Source: a virus
Length of the DNA stretch: 64,000 nt
IMG/VR virus record: IMGVR_UViG_3300031143_000003
Span: 1-64,000 of that record
Reading direction: 5' to 3' (one strand)
Under the pieces are notes generated by a model. The model did no database searches and was not told the origin of the DNA. It saw nothing but the letters and a program-made list of their open reading frames with translations. Shown here piece after piece: positions 23,751 to 32,766 of the stretch (the first letter of the stretch is position 1; every line of letters starts with the position of its first letter). The translations under genes were made by a program, and so were the position numbers.

Positions 23751-24784
23751 TGTGATTCCTTATTATGTAGCAGTCCATATAGCATATGATCAGAAAGTAT
23801 CTGTTGACCAGACTTATTGTTATGTTTACTGAATGATGGTGATTCATCATGGTAGAATGCAATGTCCTTACCAAAATAATGCACGTTACCCAATATTAGA
23901 CATAAATCAACGTCTTGGAAATTCTTTTCCAGTGATGGATTATATCCACCAATTGATACAAATTGTTCCAGTTGTATCATGTGCATAGCTCCAGTTACAA
24001 ATGCTGCGGTTGAATCAACTGATGCTGCTGGATCATTCGTGAACCGATACATGTGTATTGGCGAATATTGTAATGGACTCTCCGGTGTTTTAACAAACCC
24101 ACCGCCACCGAATTGTATTGTGCCTCTCCACTTCCCCACCATACTTGGAAAGTTGTCTAGTATGTTCTGTGTATCACCATGTCCCATTGAGTATTCATCT
24201 GGTGGATATAGCAACTTAGCACCTGATATTGTTGATCCAAGCTTATTGTGTTTTTCAATGAACCTATGTAGATTTGATATGTCTGATATGAATAGGTCAG
24301 CATTCCACATTATTACCTGTGTATTTCCTAGATCATGGCATACCTTTGCAGCAAGATTACATAGCATCGAAAAATTGAATGTTGAGTCATAGTCGACTCT
24401 CAGGTACGATACGCAATATTTCGATGCAATACTACCAATATCTTCAGTTGACCTGTCGTCGACAATAATAACATTCATTAGATCAAATGCACCCGTTTCC
24501 TTCATGCAATCCATACACATTGTAACTATGTCACTGCAATCACGAATTGGTATTATCGCAGTCGGCTTTGATGCATCATAATTCAATTGTTTAGTAAATG
24601 AGCATTTGTAATCTACAAACCTATTTGCCAAAACAGCATTGTTAAAATTATTTACTGATATTGACGTCTGATTTTGTTTGTGTTCAAATGTGTTTCCAAT
24701 ATTACCTTTACCGAATATTGTGCATGTCATTGAATCTGACATGTCTTGTCTGAGATAGTTGGATATATTTTTCATTATTTCCAA
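23747..24784 (-). CDS. Glycosyltransferase family 2 (GT-A), 345 residues
   Basis: After about 75 residues the GT2 core begins: TAIIPIRDCSD, then VIIVDDRSTED and MWNADLFIS (DxD-like), with a C-terminal acceptor region GGYNPSLEKNFQDVDLCL containing the ED/QD-type catalytic acid. Coupled to the aminotransferase gene by a 10-base overlap. It probably uses the sugar made by the cassette. The acceptor (virion, host glycan or DNA) is unknown. Confidence 0.8.
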   Translation of the reverse strand: MEIMKNISNYLRQDMSDSMTCTIFGKGNIGNTFEHKQNQTSISVNNFNNAVLANRFVDYKCSFTKQLNYDASKPTAIIPIRDCSDIVTMCMDCMKETGAFDLMNVIIVDDRSTEDIGSIASKYCVSYLRVDYDSTFNFSMLCNLAAKVCHDLGNTQVIMWNADLFISDISNLHRFIEKHNKLGSTISGAKLLYPPDEYSMGHGDTQNILDNFPSMVGKWRGTIQFGGGGFVKTPESPLQYSPIHMYRFTNDPAASVDSTAAFVTGAMHMIQLEQFVSIGGYNPSLEKNFQDVDLCLILGNVHYFGKDIAFYHDESPSFSKHNNKSGQQILSDHMLYGLLHNKESQ

Positions 24785-25908
24785 TTGTTTATTAATGATA
24801 CAATGGTTTCACAATCGTCGGCTGTCATAAATGGATGTATTGGTAGACTAACCAGTCGCTTTGCATTATCCCTAGTACGGACATTTACATTCTCAGAATA
24901 CAATTGATCGGCATATGCAACTGTTTCTTCTATGCAAATTGGATAATGTATTCCAACTTGAACACCATTTGATTCCATATACTCCATAAATTCAGATCGC
25001 CTATTTTGATTAATCAATATTGGGTACACATGGTAAACTTGACTATTGCACCAGTCTGCTGATGTTGCCAACGGGTTTTCAACGTTGATATTATCTATCT
25101 TAGAATAATACTTAGCCCATTTGCGTCTTGCCGAATTCCAGTCTGATAGGTGAACTAGTTTTTCGTCCAATATTGCAGCCTGTATGGTATCTAATCTATA
25201 ATTTGCACCCTTTACAATGTGCTCATATTTTACAATCGATCCCATGTTCCGTATCAACCGGCACTGGCTGTCTAAATGTGTGTTATTTGTTGTAATCAAA
25301 CCAGCATCTCCAGCAGCTCCCAGATTCTTTCCTGGATAACATGAGAATGCTGATATATCTCCAAATGTTCCAACGTTCTGTCCATCACAAACAGCGCCAT
25401 GTGCTTGAGAGCAATCTTCCAATACTCGTGCATTTGTTGACTTAGCTATTTTCATTATGCTGGTCATATCACATGGATGGCCATACAGGTGGACTGGAAT
25501 TATCAGGTGTTCTGATTTGGAGTCGACACTTATTGTTTTAAGTAGTTCATCTTCCAATAATCCTACGTCCATTTGAAAATGATCATCATGGTCAATTAGA
25601 TGAATCGTACAATCGCCGTTTAATGCTTGTTCTGGGCCAAATACAGTTGCAATGAATGTATTTGCTTGAGTATATATGTGAACATGCCTATCAAATCCCA
25701 ATGCTAGAGTTGCGACACGTAATGCATCTGTTCCGTTTGATACCCCAATACAATGTGTATTATTATTCCATTTTGCAAAATTGCGTTCGAATGTTGCAAC
25801 ATCGGGTCCAAGTATAAACGGACAGTTTTCCAATATTGATGTTATTCTTGGGTAGGCTGAATCCTTGATGATTTCCCACTGTTTTCCTAAATCGTTGAAT
25901 TTGATCAT
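24775..25908 (-). CDS. DegT/DnrJ/EryC1/StrS-type PLP sugar aminotransferase
   Basis: 377 residues, full length. The PLP-binding Lys is in SCYPGKNLGAAGDAG, with the preceding EDCSQAHGA (cofactor Asp) and GVSNGTDALRVA (phosphate loop). These enzymes add an amino group to a keto nucleotide sugar using Glu. Together with the oxidoreductase and acetyltransferase genes this gives the WbpB-WbpE-WbpD logic for a 3-acetamido sugar. Which carbon is aminated cannot be read from sequence alone. Confidence 0.92.
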   Translation of the reverse strand: MIKFNDLGKQWEIIKDSAYPRITSILENCPFILGPDVATFERNFAKWNNNTHCIGVSNGTDALRVATLALGFDRHVHIYTQANTFIATVFGPEQALNGDCTIHLIDHDDHFQMDVGLLEDELLKTISVDSKSEHLIIPVHLYGHPCDMTSIMKIAKSTNARVLEDCSQAHGAVCDGQNVGTFGDISAFSCYPGKNLGAAGDAGLITTNNTHLDSQCRLIRNMGSIVKYEHIVKGANYRLDTIQAAILDEKLVHLSDWNSARRKWAKYYSKIDNINVENPLATSADWCNSQVYHVYPILINQNRRSEFMEYMESNGVQVGIHYPICIEETVAYADQLYSENVNVRTRDNAKRLVSLPIHPFMTADDCETIVSLINNWK

Positions 25909-25909
25909 A

Positions 25910-26797
25910 TTATTTCTCTATATTTTTATTTGAAATTACTGCTCGTCCTTCTTGTCCTTCCCAATCACGATTAACTCTAACGTCGTTGTTTTTGTCTGCA
26001 ACGGCCTGTAGTAATATTGGGTTGATTCCAAGCTCAGTTGCTTGATGTATTAACGATGATAGATCTTTTGGAAAACAATGTCCACCGTAACCAAAATCTC
26101 CGTCTGGACCTGGTACATTCCAGTGCGAGTAACCTAACCTATCGTCATTGGTTGCATACTCTATTAATTTGTCGTAATCTAAGTCGAGTTTTTCACATAT
26201 CTGATACATTTCATTTGCAAACGATACCTTTGTTGCCAAGAAACAGTTTGTTGTATACTTAACCATTTCAGCCATAGATGAACTTGTCTTTATAACTGGT
26301 ACATTTGGAAATGCACGTTTAAATACCTGTTTAACAATGGTCGTTGCATCGCGAGGACCGCCAATAACGATTCTATTTTGATTTTTATAATCATCAACTG
26401 CGTTAGCCTCTGTTAGGAATTCTGGATTGAATACAATGTCGATATGTGAAAGGGTATTGTTCCAATTTTGAGTTGTTCCTGGTGGGATAGTTGATTTCAC
26501 GACAAACGTTGAGCAGTATTGTACGTGCTTATCTGATAATGATGCGATATCATTAAGTTCAATCAATACGTCGTTTAGTATTCCCAAATGGCATGACCCA
26601 TCCTCGCACATTGGTGTTGGTAAACAAACAAATATTACATCAGATACCTGAGATAAATGTTCGAATCCGCTCACACTCGAGCACTCATCCTTGTATTTGT
26701 CATATGTTTCAACGTTAAAGTATTTTGACATACCTGCATTTACGGCTGATCCAACGAATCCTTGACCGACTATTCCTATTGTTCTATTTCTTTCCAT
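25910..26797 (-). CDS. UDP-glucose/GDP-mannose dehydrogenase family, short form
   Basis: 295 residues. A Rossmann motif IGIVGQGFVGSAV is at the start and the catalytic Cys in GYGGHCFPKDL near 240. Normal family members have 400-450 residues with a C-terminal nucleotide-binding domain, which is missing here, so dimerisation or substrate binding must differ. Expected reaction: oxidation of C6 of a nucleotide sugar to a uronic acid with NAD. It starts at the base where the SDR gene ends. Confidence 0.87.
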   Translation of the reverse strand: MERNRTIGIVGQGFVGSAVNAGMSKYFNVETYDKYKDECSSVSGFEHLSQVSDVIFVCLPTPMCEDGSCHLGILNDVLIELNDIASLSDKHVQYCSTFVVKSTIPPGTTQNWNNTLSHIDIVFNPEFLTEANAVDDYKNQNRIVIGGPRDATTIVKQVFKRAFPNVPVIKTSSSMAEMVKYTTNCFLATKVSFANEMYQICEKLDLDYDKLIEYATNDDRLGYSHWNVPGPDGDFGYGGHCFPKDLSSLIHQATELGINPILLQAVADKNNDVRVNRDWEGQEGRAVISNKNIEK

Positions 26798-27651
26798 TAC
26801 AGTTCCTTTATATAATCCATTAACCTGTCAACAGGCTTCCAATTCAAATTGTCTAGTGCGAAGTCATTCTCGCGTTTGGTTGCTCTGTAGTTACCAGGCT
26901 GATCACTTATGTATATACATTTAGTATTAAACCGACGGTTGAAGGCTCGGTAAACGTCATTCAGTGCATGGTTTGATCCAGTTCCAAGTTCCCAAGCATC
27001 ATCTGGCGATACATCCGATTCGCTTATTTTTACTAGTCCATCAACAATATCGTCAATATGCGTAAAATCACGTTTCTGTTCACCATCTCCAACAATTGTT
27101 ATATCCTCTCCGTCTCTAGCTAAACGTCTCCATTTGCCAATTACCGCAGCCCAGTCGCCGTCTACAATTTCACCAGGTCCATATACGTTATAGAACCTAA
27201 CAATTTCTACGTCTAAGCCATACACTGACTTATACATTTTGCATAATTCTTCGCCTAAATGCTTCGCACTGGCATATGGCGATATATGTGGATTATGCCA
27301 TTTCGAAGATGATCCAGCATAAATAACCGATGCATTAATTTTTCTTGCATATCGCAATACTGCTTCTGTTCCGATTGTATTTACGCGGAATGTTTCAGAT
27401 GGATTTTCAAATGATGGCTGTATTCTAGATAATGCGGCTAGATGGTATATTACATCAAAGTCGCTATCCATAAATGAAACGTTTTCAATGTCTCCAATGT
27501 GGTAGTTGCACCCATCCAATTCATTTGATACTAATCCACTATCATAATTGTCGATTGAATGTACATCATGGCCATTCAATATCAACTGAGCTATCAGATT
27601 TGATCCAACAAACCCAGCTCCACCGGTAACCAATATTTTCTGTTTAGTCAT
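26797..27651 (-). CDS. NAD-dependent nucleotide-sugar epimerase/dehydratase (extended SDR)
   Basis: 284 residues. GGAGFVGSNL cofactor loop at the N-terminus, YHLAALSR, AGSSS and YASAK with the catalytic Tyr and Lys, and RFYNVYGPG. These are all hallmarks of the GalE/RmlB-type family. It probably epimerises or dehydrates a UDP- or dTDP-sugar. It overlaps the Gfo/Idh/MocA gene by 8 bases. Confidence 0.92.
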   Translation of the reverse strand: MTKQKILVTGGAGFVGSNLIAQLILNGHDVHSIDNYDSGLVSNELDGCNYHIGDIENVSFMDSDFDVIYHLAALSRIQPSFENPSETFRVNTIGTEAVLRYARKINASVIYAGSSSKWHNPHISPYASAKHLGEELCKMYKSVYGLDVEIVRFYNVYGPGEIVDGDWAAVIGKWRRLARDGEDITIVGDGEQKRDFTHIDDIVDGLVKISESDVSPDDAWELGTGSNHALNDVYRAFNRRFNTKCIYISDQPGNYRATKRENDFALDNLNWKPVDRLMDYIKEL

Positions 27652-28522
27652 TTTCTAATATCTTCGTTATACTACGCGTTAATTGTTCTTGTTCAATATA
27701 AGAAAAATCCCTTACACCTAAAAATGATTCTATAGATATTTTCAGTGGGGATTCAGCATCAATTTCGATGTCAGCTGTCGAAGTGTTATTTGTATATGTT
27801 ATTTTGCCAGTCATATCATCCCAATTCAAGTATGAATCATCTGCAAACGTTACAATTACTTCTCTATTCTTTTTAGCGTGTTCCCAACTTGCATTGATAA
27901 ATACACTAACCTTGCCGTATGTTAAACTACCAACACATGAATCGTCTTGTTCTGCCTGAACTGTGTCTCGACGATAATTAATCCATGTTGACGATGATGG
28001 ATCTACTCCAAACATTTTCTGGACAATTGATACATAGTGAGAGGCTAGATCATATTTTGCATTGCAGTCATATCGTACCGGTCCCTTATTTAGGAAATTC
28101 ATAGATATCGATTTAACCTGTCCATATTTTTCTGAATTTACCATATCAATTATTGCATTTGCATGCATATTGAATGTAAATAGCCAATCGACAAATAAGC
28201 CACAATTATTGTTTTTTGCTATAGTATACATTTCATCGACTTCAGCTGTTGTCATACCTAATGGTTTCTCACAAAATACGTCTACACCATTCGATAAAAA
28301 ATGCTTAACTACTTCATGATGGAATGTTGCAGGTACTGCGACGAATACCTTGTCTACATTTAGGGTAGTGTAATCTGACTCTAATTTGGTATAGTCACGT
28401 AATACGCCAGTATCTACATAGTTTGGTTCACATACAGTGACGTCCACTCCCAATCCAATTAGATTTTTGTATAGTATTTTACCCCAATATCCAAATCCAA
28501 CTAATCCTATTTTATTTTCCAT
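27644..28522 (-). CDS. Gfo/Idh/MocA-family sugar oxidoreductase (WbpB-like)
   Basis: 292 residues. Rossmann GLVGFGYWGKIL at the start and the family motif CEKPLG near 90 with the conserved Lys. It oxidises a sugar hydroxyl with NAD(P). Beside an N-acetyltransferase and a DegT aminotransferase, the likely role is 3-oxidation of a UDP-N-acetyl-uronic acid, as WbpB does. It overlaps the acetyltransferase gene by 11 bases. Confidence 0.88.
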   Translation of the reverse strand: MENKIGLVGFGYWGKILYKNLIGLGVDVTVCEPNYVDTGVLRDYTKLESDYTTLNVDKVFVAVPATFHHEVVKHFLSNGVDVFCEKPLGMTTAEVDEMYTIAKNNNCGLFVDWLFTFNMHANAIIDMVNSEKYGQVKSISMNFLNKGPVRYDCNAKYDLASHYVSIVQKMFGVDPSSSTWINYRRDTVQAEQDDSCVGSLTYGKVSVFINASWEHAKKNREVIVTFADDSYLNWDDMTGKITYTNNTSTADIEIDAESPLKISIESFLGVRDFSYIEQEQLTRSITKILEND

Positions 28523-28970
28523 TATTCATTCCCTTTATTTCGGCTGCTTTGCCATATACTATTGAGTGTGCTGGAACGTCTTTTGTTACGACAGCGCCTG
28601 CTCCAATAATTGCTCCGTATCCAATTGATACTGGCAAAATTGTTGCATTTGATCCAATCCTAACATTGTTACCAATGATTGTCCTACGCTGGATCCAGTT
28701 TTCAAGTGGAGCATCGAATTTATCATTAATAAACATTACGCCATGTGCAATAAAACAATCGTCTCCGATTATCGTATCTGAACATACAAATGTATGGCTG
28801 CTTATCCTGGTTCGTTTTCCAATTGATGCGCCTGATTGTATTTCTACAAATGGTCCAACAAATGATCCCTCTCCAATATTGCAGCCATATATGTTAACTG
28901 GTTCAATTATTTCAACATCATCATGTATGTTGGAAGTACTATCGTTAATGTTCGCTTGTTTTGTTTTCAT
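28512..28970 (-). CDS. Left-handed beta-helix N-acetyltransferase (WbpD-like)
   Basis: 152 residues with hexapeptide repeats (IGEGSFVGPFVEI, IGKRTRIS, IGDDCFIAHG, IGNNVRIGSNATI, IGAGAVVTKDVP), forming a left-handed parallel beta-helix. The layout fits UDP-3-amino-sugar N-acetyltransferases. It is the first gene of the tightly overlapping sugar cassette and follows a class A promoter by a few bases. Confidence 0.9.
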   Translation of the reverse strand: MKTKQANINDSTSNIHDDVEIIEPVNIYGCNIGEGSFVGPFVEIQSGASIGKRTRISSHTFVCSDTIIGDDCFIAHGVMFINDKFDAPLENWIQRRTIIGNNVRIGSNATILPVSIGYGAIIGAGAVVTKDVPAHSIVYGKAAEIKGMNNGK

Positions 28971-28974
28971 ACTG

Positions 28975-29005
28975 TAAATATAAGCAAAATAGCTTACACC
29001 GGAAA
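28975..29005 (-). promoter_or_regulatory. Class A promoter, copy 6, driving the sugar cassette
   Basis: TTTCCGG-N16-TATATTTA, TGCT before the -7 box. It overlaps the 3' end of the preceding 49-residue gene. The -7 box is only 5 bases from the ATG of the acetyltransferase, so the mRNA may be nearly leaderless. Confidence 0.78.
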
Positions 29006-29143
29006 GTTTTTAACTAGTTTTTTTAGTTTAATTTCCAATCTAGCTAATTCTTTTGTCATTCCTTGCATTACCCATCCATCGTAATGTCCTCTTGCCGCTA
29101 GTTCCCCACGCAAGTAGTTTATTCTTTCTTGTAGTTTTTCCAT
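28994..29143 (-). CDS. Small helical protein, 49 residues
   Basis: ATG at 29143, stop at 28994. A coiled-coil-like peptide (MEKLQERINYLRGELAARG; ELARLEIKLKKLVKN). Preceded by AATAGGAAAACA as ribosome site. Its last codons contain the upstream element of a class A promoter. Function unknown. Confidence 0.65.
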   Translation of the reverse strand: MEKLQERINYLRGELAARGHYDGWVMQGMTKELARLEIKLKKLVKNFPV

Positions 29144-29150
29144 TGTTTTC

Positions 29151-29588
29151 CTATTGTATTGTTCTGATGTCTAGATCAAATCTGTAGTCTATTAGTTGGA
29201 CTAGTCCCATTTTATTTGGGAAGATTGTCCTATAACTATTTGAATACATTGAATCCATGTTACTAGACAATTTACTGTGATAGAACCGCTGTGATGATTC
29301 ATTCATGATCAATTTTGGTATTTCTAGTGCACGTTTTCTGTATTTCGGTATTATCCTAACACCAGTTCTCCTAGCCATTGCATTGAACTGAATACTTGAC
29401 ATTAAATTTAAGTTTAGCACATGTACCTTGTTTTCCCAAATTGGATTTAGTACCAGCCACATGTAATTATCAGATTTATTGTCTAGGTTAGTATACCTAT
29501 TTTGTATTACCATACCCTTCTGCAAAGCAGACTTTGGTATAATAACCGAAGATTGCTTTGCAGTTAAGTGTTGGTTATGATAATTCAT
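29151..29588 (-). CDS. Hypothetical 145-residue basic protein
   Basis: A basic protein with strand-rich N-terminal half (GMVIQNRYTN, MWLVLNPIWENKVHVLNL). The pattern VIxxRY...LVL...hVLNL is shared with uncharacterised proteins of other T4-like phages as far as I recall. It overlaps nothing and starts one base after the 158-residue gene. Function unknown. Confidence 0.6.
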   Translation of the reverse strand: MNYHNQHLTAKQSSVIIPKSALQKGMVIQNRYTNLDNKSDNYMWLVLNPIWENKVHVLNLNLMSSIQFNAMARRTGVRIIPKYRKRALEIPKLIMNESSQRFYHSKLSSNMDSMYSNSYRTIFPNKMGLVQLIDYRFDLDIRTIQ

Positions 29589-30065
29589 TTAGATGTCGCC
29601 TAAACTGTACCCATTAACGTTTTTTGCAGCTTCTATGAATGTAGCATAGTATTCTGCACCATCCATATCTATTTTCTGCGTATAATCAACGTCCTTTGAA
29701 TACTGTGCTTTTTCTGATATAGTCAGTGTTTTTATTTTGGCATAACACCACCTAATACTTTCAATTTGTTCTCCAACTGGAAATATCATTGCCTCACCAG
29801 TATTCATTGTCGTTGGATACCAGTATTTTTCACCATCATCAAATCGAAGGGCCTTTATTGCTGCCGGCATCTTCTGCTCATATGTTGATATGTCAAAATC
29901 TGGGTTATCCTTGTGGTTTAATGGATAGTTTTGAGTATAATATCCAGAACTAAGGTCCATCTCAGATTGACCGTTTTTATCGTCGTATTCAAGTAACACT
30001 TGTTGTTTTCCGGTTATTGGTGATTTTGCCCAATATTCTTCACCGATTTTTTCAATATCATTCAT
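29589..30065 (-). CDS. Hypothetical 158-residue acidic protein
   Basis: An acidic protein with many Tyr and Trp (EYWAKSPITGKQQVLLEYDD; GEKYWYPTTMNTGEAM), probably a beta-rich small domain. It shares its first base with the stop of the glycosyltransferase gene before it, so it is coupled to glycan genes. No motif recognised. Confidence 0.6.
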   Translation of the reverse strand: MNDIEKIGEEYWAKSPITGKQQVLLEYDDKNGQSEMDLSSGYYTQNYPLNHKDNPDFDISTYEQKMPAAIKALRFDDGEKYWYPTTMNTGEAMIFPVGEQIESIRWCYAKIKTLTISEKAQYSKDVDYTQKIDMDGAEYYATFIEAAKNVNGYSLGDI

Positions 30066-31306
30066 TAGTTGCTCCCTATTTGTGGTACATATTGTCCAAT
30101 TATCTTATTAAAATCAGAATTCATTTTTTTGATTGAAAAATTATCCTTAATATACTGTGTCTGTTTTCTAGATCGTTGCATATGTTTCTTGTATTGCTTA
30201 TGTACATCTCTGATTATTCCAGATGCATGATTATAGTCAACATAAAACCATTTTGATTCTGGCAATATTACATCCTTCCATACAGCTGACTTGTGCACGT
30301 TTCGTAATGTGCCTGTTAACGGTATACAGTGTTCAGATAAAAAGTCAACGTGTCCAGACCAGTTAGGGTACATTATTGGTTTACCGGTTATTCCGAATTC
30401 CAATAGTGGACGTCCAAATCCTTCGCCGTGCGTGAAGCTGATCATTGCCTTAACTTTATTGTGATTATATAAGCCATTTAATTCCTGTTGTGTCATGTCG
30501 CCATGTATCAGGTATATCTTTGGCAATATTGCACCATCTACCGATTTGTAAATTTTAGATATCTTTTCAAGTATAGATTCCCTATCGGTTAATGAGAATG
30601 TTGCAGATGACGTCTTAAGTATTAGCGCTGGCTGATTTCGCTGTGCAATGCCCTTAAATGTTTCTAAGAATGTACGAATCATGCCTCCAACATCTTTCCT
30701 ATCATGTGAGAAATCACCAGCTAGCCAATGTCCAACAAATAGATAGCAGAATTCTTCTGGTATAGTTGATATGTCGGTTGATACTATTTCAGGAATATCA
30801 TCAGTCTTTATGAACGTAGACAAGTCAAGTCCCTCAAACAATACAACAATTTCGGGGTTAACTGATAACGATCTAACTGTCTCATTTGTCTTTGAATCTC
30901 GTATGTCAAACGTACTATTTTTCAAGGATGTTTTTGCATGCTCAGATGGCACAATTATTAAATCCATGTTATTGCATCCTTCAACCCATTGACTAGATGC
31001 AGAAGTTGTTTCAATACCCGCTGTTATTCCAATGTTATATTTTCCAACCTTTTGAAATTCATTTGGTACAGTTATTTGTACCCAAATATCTGGTTGTTCA
31101 TCAAAGTTTTTGCGCATGATACGACTAGTTATTTCAATATCGTCATCCGTTAGTGCGTTTCTACTACATGATCCCCAACGCTGATCCATTATTTTTACGT
31201 CGAATCTGTTCATTGCAATTAGACTTCTAATTATGTCTCGACTGTGATCACCATACCCGCTTCTACTCGATGCTGGGCAACTTATAATTAATGTCTGTTT
31301 ATTCAT
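30065..31306 (-). CDS. GT-B glycosyltransferase (family 4-like)
   Basis: 413 residues. It starts with SCPASSRSGYGDHSRDI, an acceptor-domain glycine loop. The C-terminal nucleotide-binding half contains THGEGFGRPLLEFGITGKP, the E(x7)E signature of GT4-type enzymes. It overlaps the next GT gene by one base. Sugar donor and acceptor unknown; likely cooperates with the cassette downstream. Confidence 0.85.
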   Translation of the reverse strand: MNKQTLIISCPASSRSGYGDHSRDIIRSLIAMNRFDVKIMDQRWGSCSRNALTDDDIEITSRIMRKNFDEQPDIWVQITVPNEFQKVGKYNIGITAGIETTSASSQWVEGCNNMDLIIVPSEHAKTSLKNSTFDIRDSKTNETVRSLSVNPEIVVLFEGLDLSTFIKTDDIPEIVSTDISTIPEEFCYLFVGHWLAGDFSHDRKDVGGMIRTFLETFKGIAQRNQPALILKTSSATFSLTDRESILEKISKIYKSVDGAILPKIYLIHGDMTQQELNGLYNHNKVKAMISFTHGEGFGRPLLEFGITGKPIMYPNWSGHVDFLSEHCIPLTGTLRNVHKSAVWKDVILPESKWFYVDYNHASGIIRDVHKQYKKHMQRSRKQTQYIKDNFSIKKMNSDFNKIIGQYVPQIGSN

Positions 31307-32709
31307 TATACTAGGGCTCCTGATGGGTATTGTTGTTTTTTGATTGATGCATCTATTAACGTGTATCGTTGTCTAGGCTTAAACGTTGATATGCATGTGT
31401 CAATTGACTTCGACATTGTATCTGTCATACCTTTGGCATTAAATCCATTTTCAATTGCCCAATCTCTTCCAATTGCGCCATGATCTGATCTATTTGATTT
31501 TGGCATATTGTGCCAATACATTAACCCAGATGTTATCTGGTCAATACTAACCCTAGAATCATATATGTATGGTGTTGGTGGAGAGCCTTGTAAATTTATT
31601 TGGGGCCATAATGGATACGTCCATGATCCGTGATCCTCACTTATTTTTCCAGTGCTATTGCTTGGTGTATCTACAGTAAAATCATCTATTGTAATATACT
31701 CTCCTCGATTGTTTCTGAATCCCATTTGATCTTGTAGTCCACCTAGTACTGATGCTATTGTTGGTGTTCCTGACATAATTGCCTCCATGTGGGATAATCC
31801 AAATCCTTCAGCTGAGCTTGGATTACATACGACATCTGCCATATTGTACAAATAGTTCATGGCTATATTTGGTAGCTTTTCTGCACTGAATATAACGTCA
31901 TATTCCGGACATAGTGCTGCGACTACTGCTGGTAAGTCGGTACCATTCTCATCAACTGGATCAGTATGCAATAACAATGCGCATTTTGACGATTCTTCAG
32001 GCGTCAATTTGTCACACATAGCTTTAAATCCAACTATTAAATCGGATATTGATTTTCGTCTAATGTTTCTGCTGTTTAGTAATGCAATGAAGTCGTAATC
32101 TTTTCCAGATGTAGCAGTTTTTTTGAATGCTTCATATTTTGCATCATTTACTATTGGAAAAAATACATTTTCATCTATACCATGTGGAACGTATGTTAGG
32201 TCTACACCATCTAGTCTTGGTTTACGTTGACATACATGTTTGTTTATATTGTATGTCTGTTTTGATATTGCCATAAGCAAATCGCATGATTCATATGCAT
32301 TTTCATTCCAATGTGGGTATGGTAAATCGTCCCAAATATTGTAATACATAATTGGAATGTGCTGGCGGATCTCATGCTCCATCTGATATAGCCAACCCCA
32401 AAATCTAGGATCAGTAAAATGCAATATAGCATCAATTTCTTCAGTTGCCAATATATGTCGTATTAAATCGGGAGTACCATATCCAGAAACGGGATATATC
32501 TTAACACTTGCATCCAATACACCGGTATCATCTGCTACAGCTTGTGATAAATCCAATTGCTTTCCAGCCTCAGGATGATTCATAGCTCCACCGATCTGTA
32601 CCCAGTCGTACCTATCTACTGTTCCAGTGATTATTGATTTTGACATTGTACCAATGCCAGAATTCAATCTAAAGTCATCACCAAGGAATAGTATTTTCTT
32701 CTTCTTCAT
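31306..32709 (-). CDS. GT-B glycosyltransferase (family 4-like), 467 residues
   Basis: Begins KKKILFLGDDFRLNSGIGTM, and the donor domain holds NPSSAEGFGLSHMEAIMSG, the retaining GT4 E(x7)E motif. It is longer than usual, with a C-terminal helical extension. It starts the glycan block, 58 bases after the SLOG-like gene. No signal or membrane segment, so it acts in the cytoplasm. Confidence 0.87.
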   Translation of the reverse strand: MKKKKILFLGDDFRLNSGIGTMSKSIITGTVDRYDWVQIGGAMNHPEAGKQLDLSQAVADDTGVLDASVKIYPVSGYGTPDLIRHILATEEIDAILHFTDPRFWGWLYQMEHEIRQHIPIMYYNIWDDLPYPHWNENAYESCDLLMAISKQTYNINKHVCQRKPRLDGVDLTYVPHGIDENVFFPIVNDAKYEAFKKTATSGKDYDFIALLNSRNIRRKSISDLIVGFKAMCDKLTPEESSKCALLLHTDPVDENGTDLPAVVAALCPEYDVIFSAEKLPNIAMNYLYNMADVVCNPSSAEGFGLSHMEAIMSGTPTIASVLGGLQDQMGFRNNRGEYITIDDFTVDTPSNSTGKISEDHGSWTYPLWPQINLQGSPPTPYIYDSRVSIDQITSGLMYWHNMPKSNRSDHGAIGRDWAIENGFNAKGMTDTMSKSIDTCISTFKPRQRYTLIDASIKKQQYPSGALV

Positions 32710-32766
32710 AATATAACCTACTTTTTTGTTGTGTTCATATAACGTTTATTTAGTATAAGTATCATT

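Noticed and set aside
30065-32709. The two GT4-like enzymes as DNA glucosyltransferases
   Set aside because: They carry the general GT4 signature and lie with glycan genes. The BGT-like gene at 39392 is a far better candidate.
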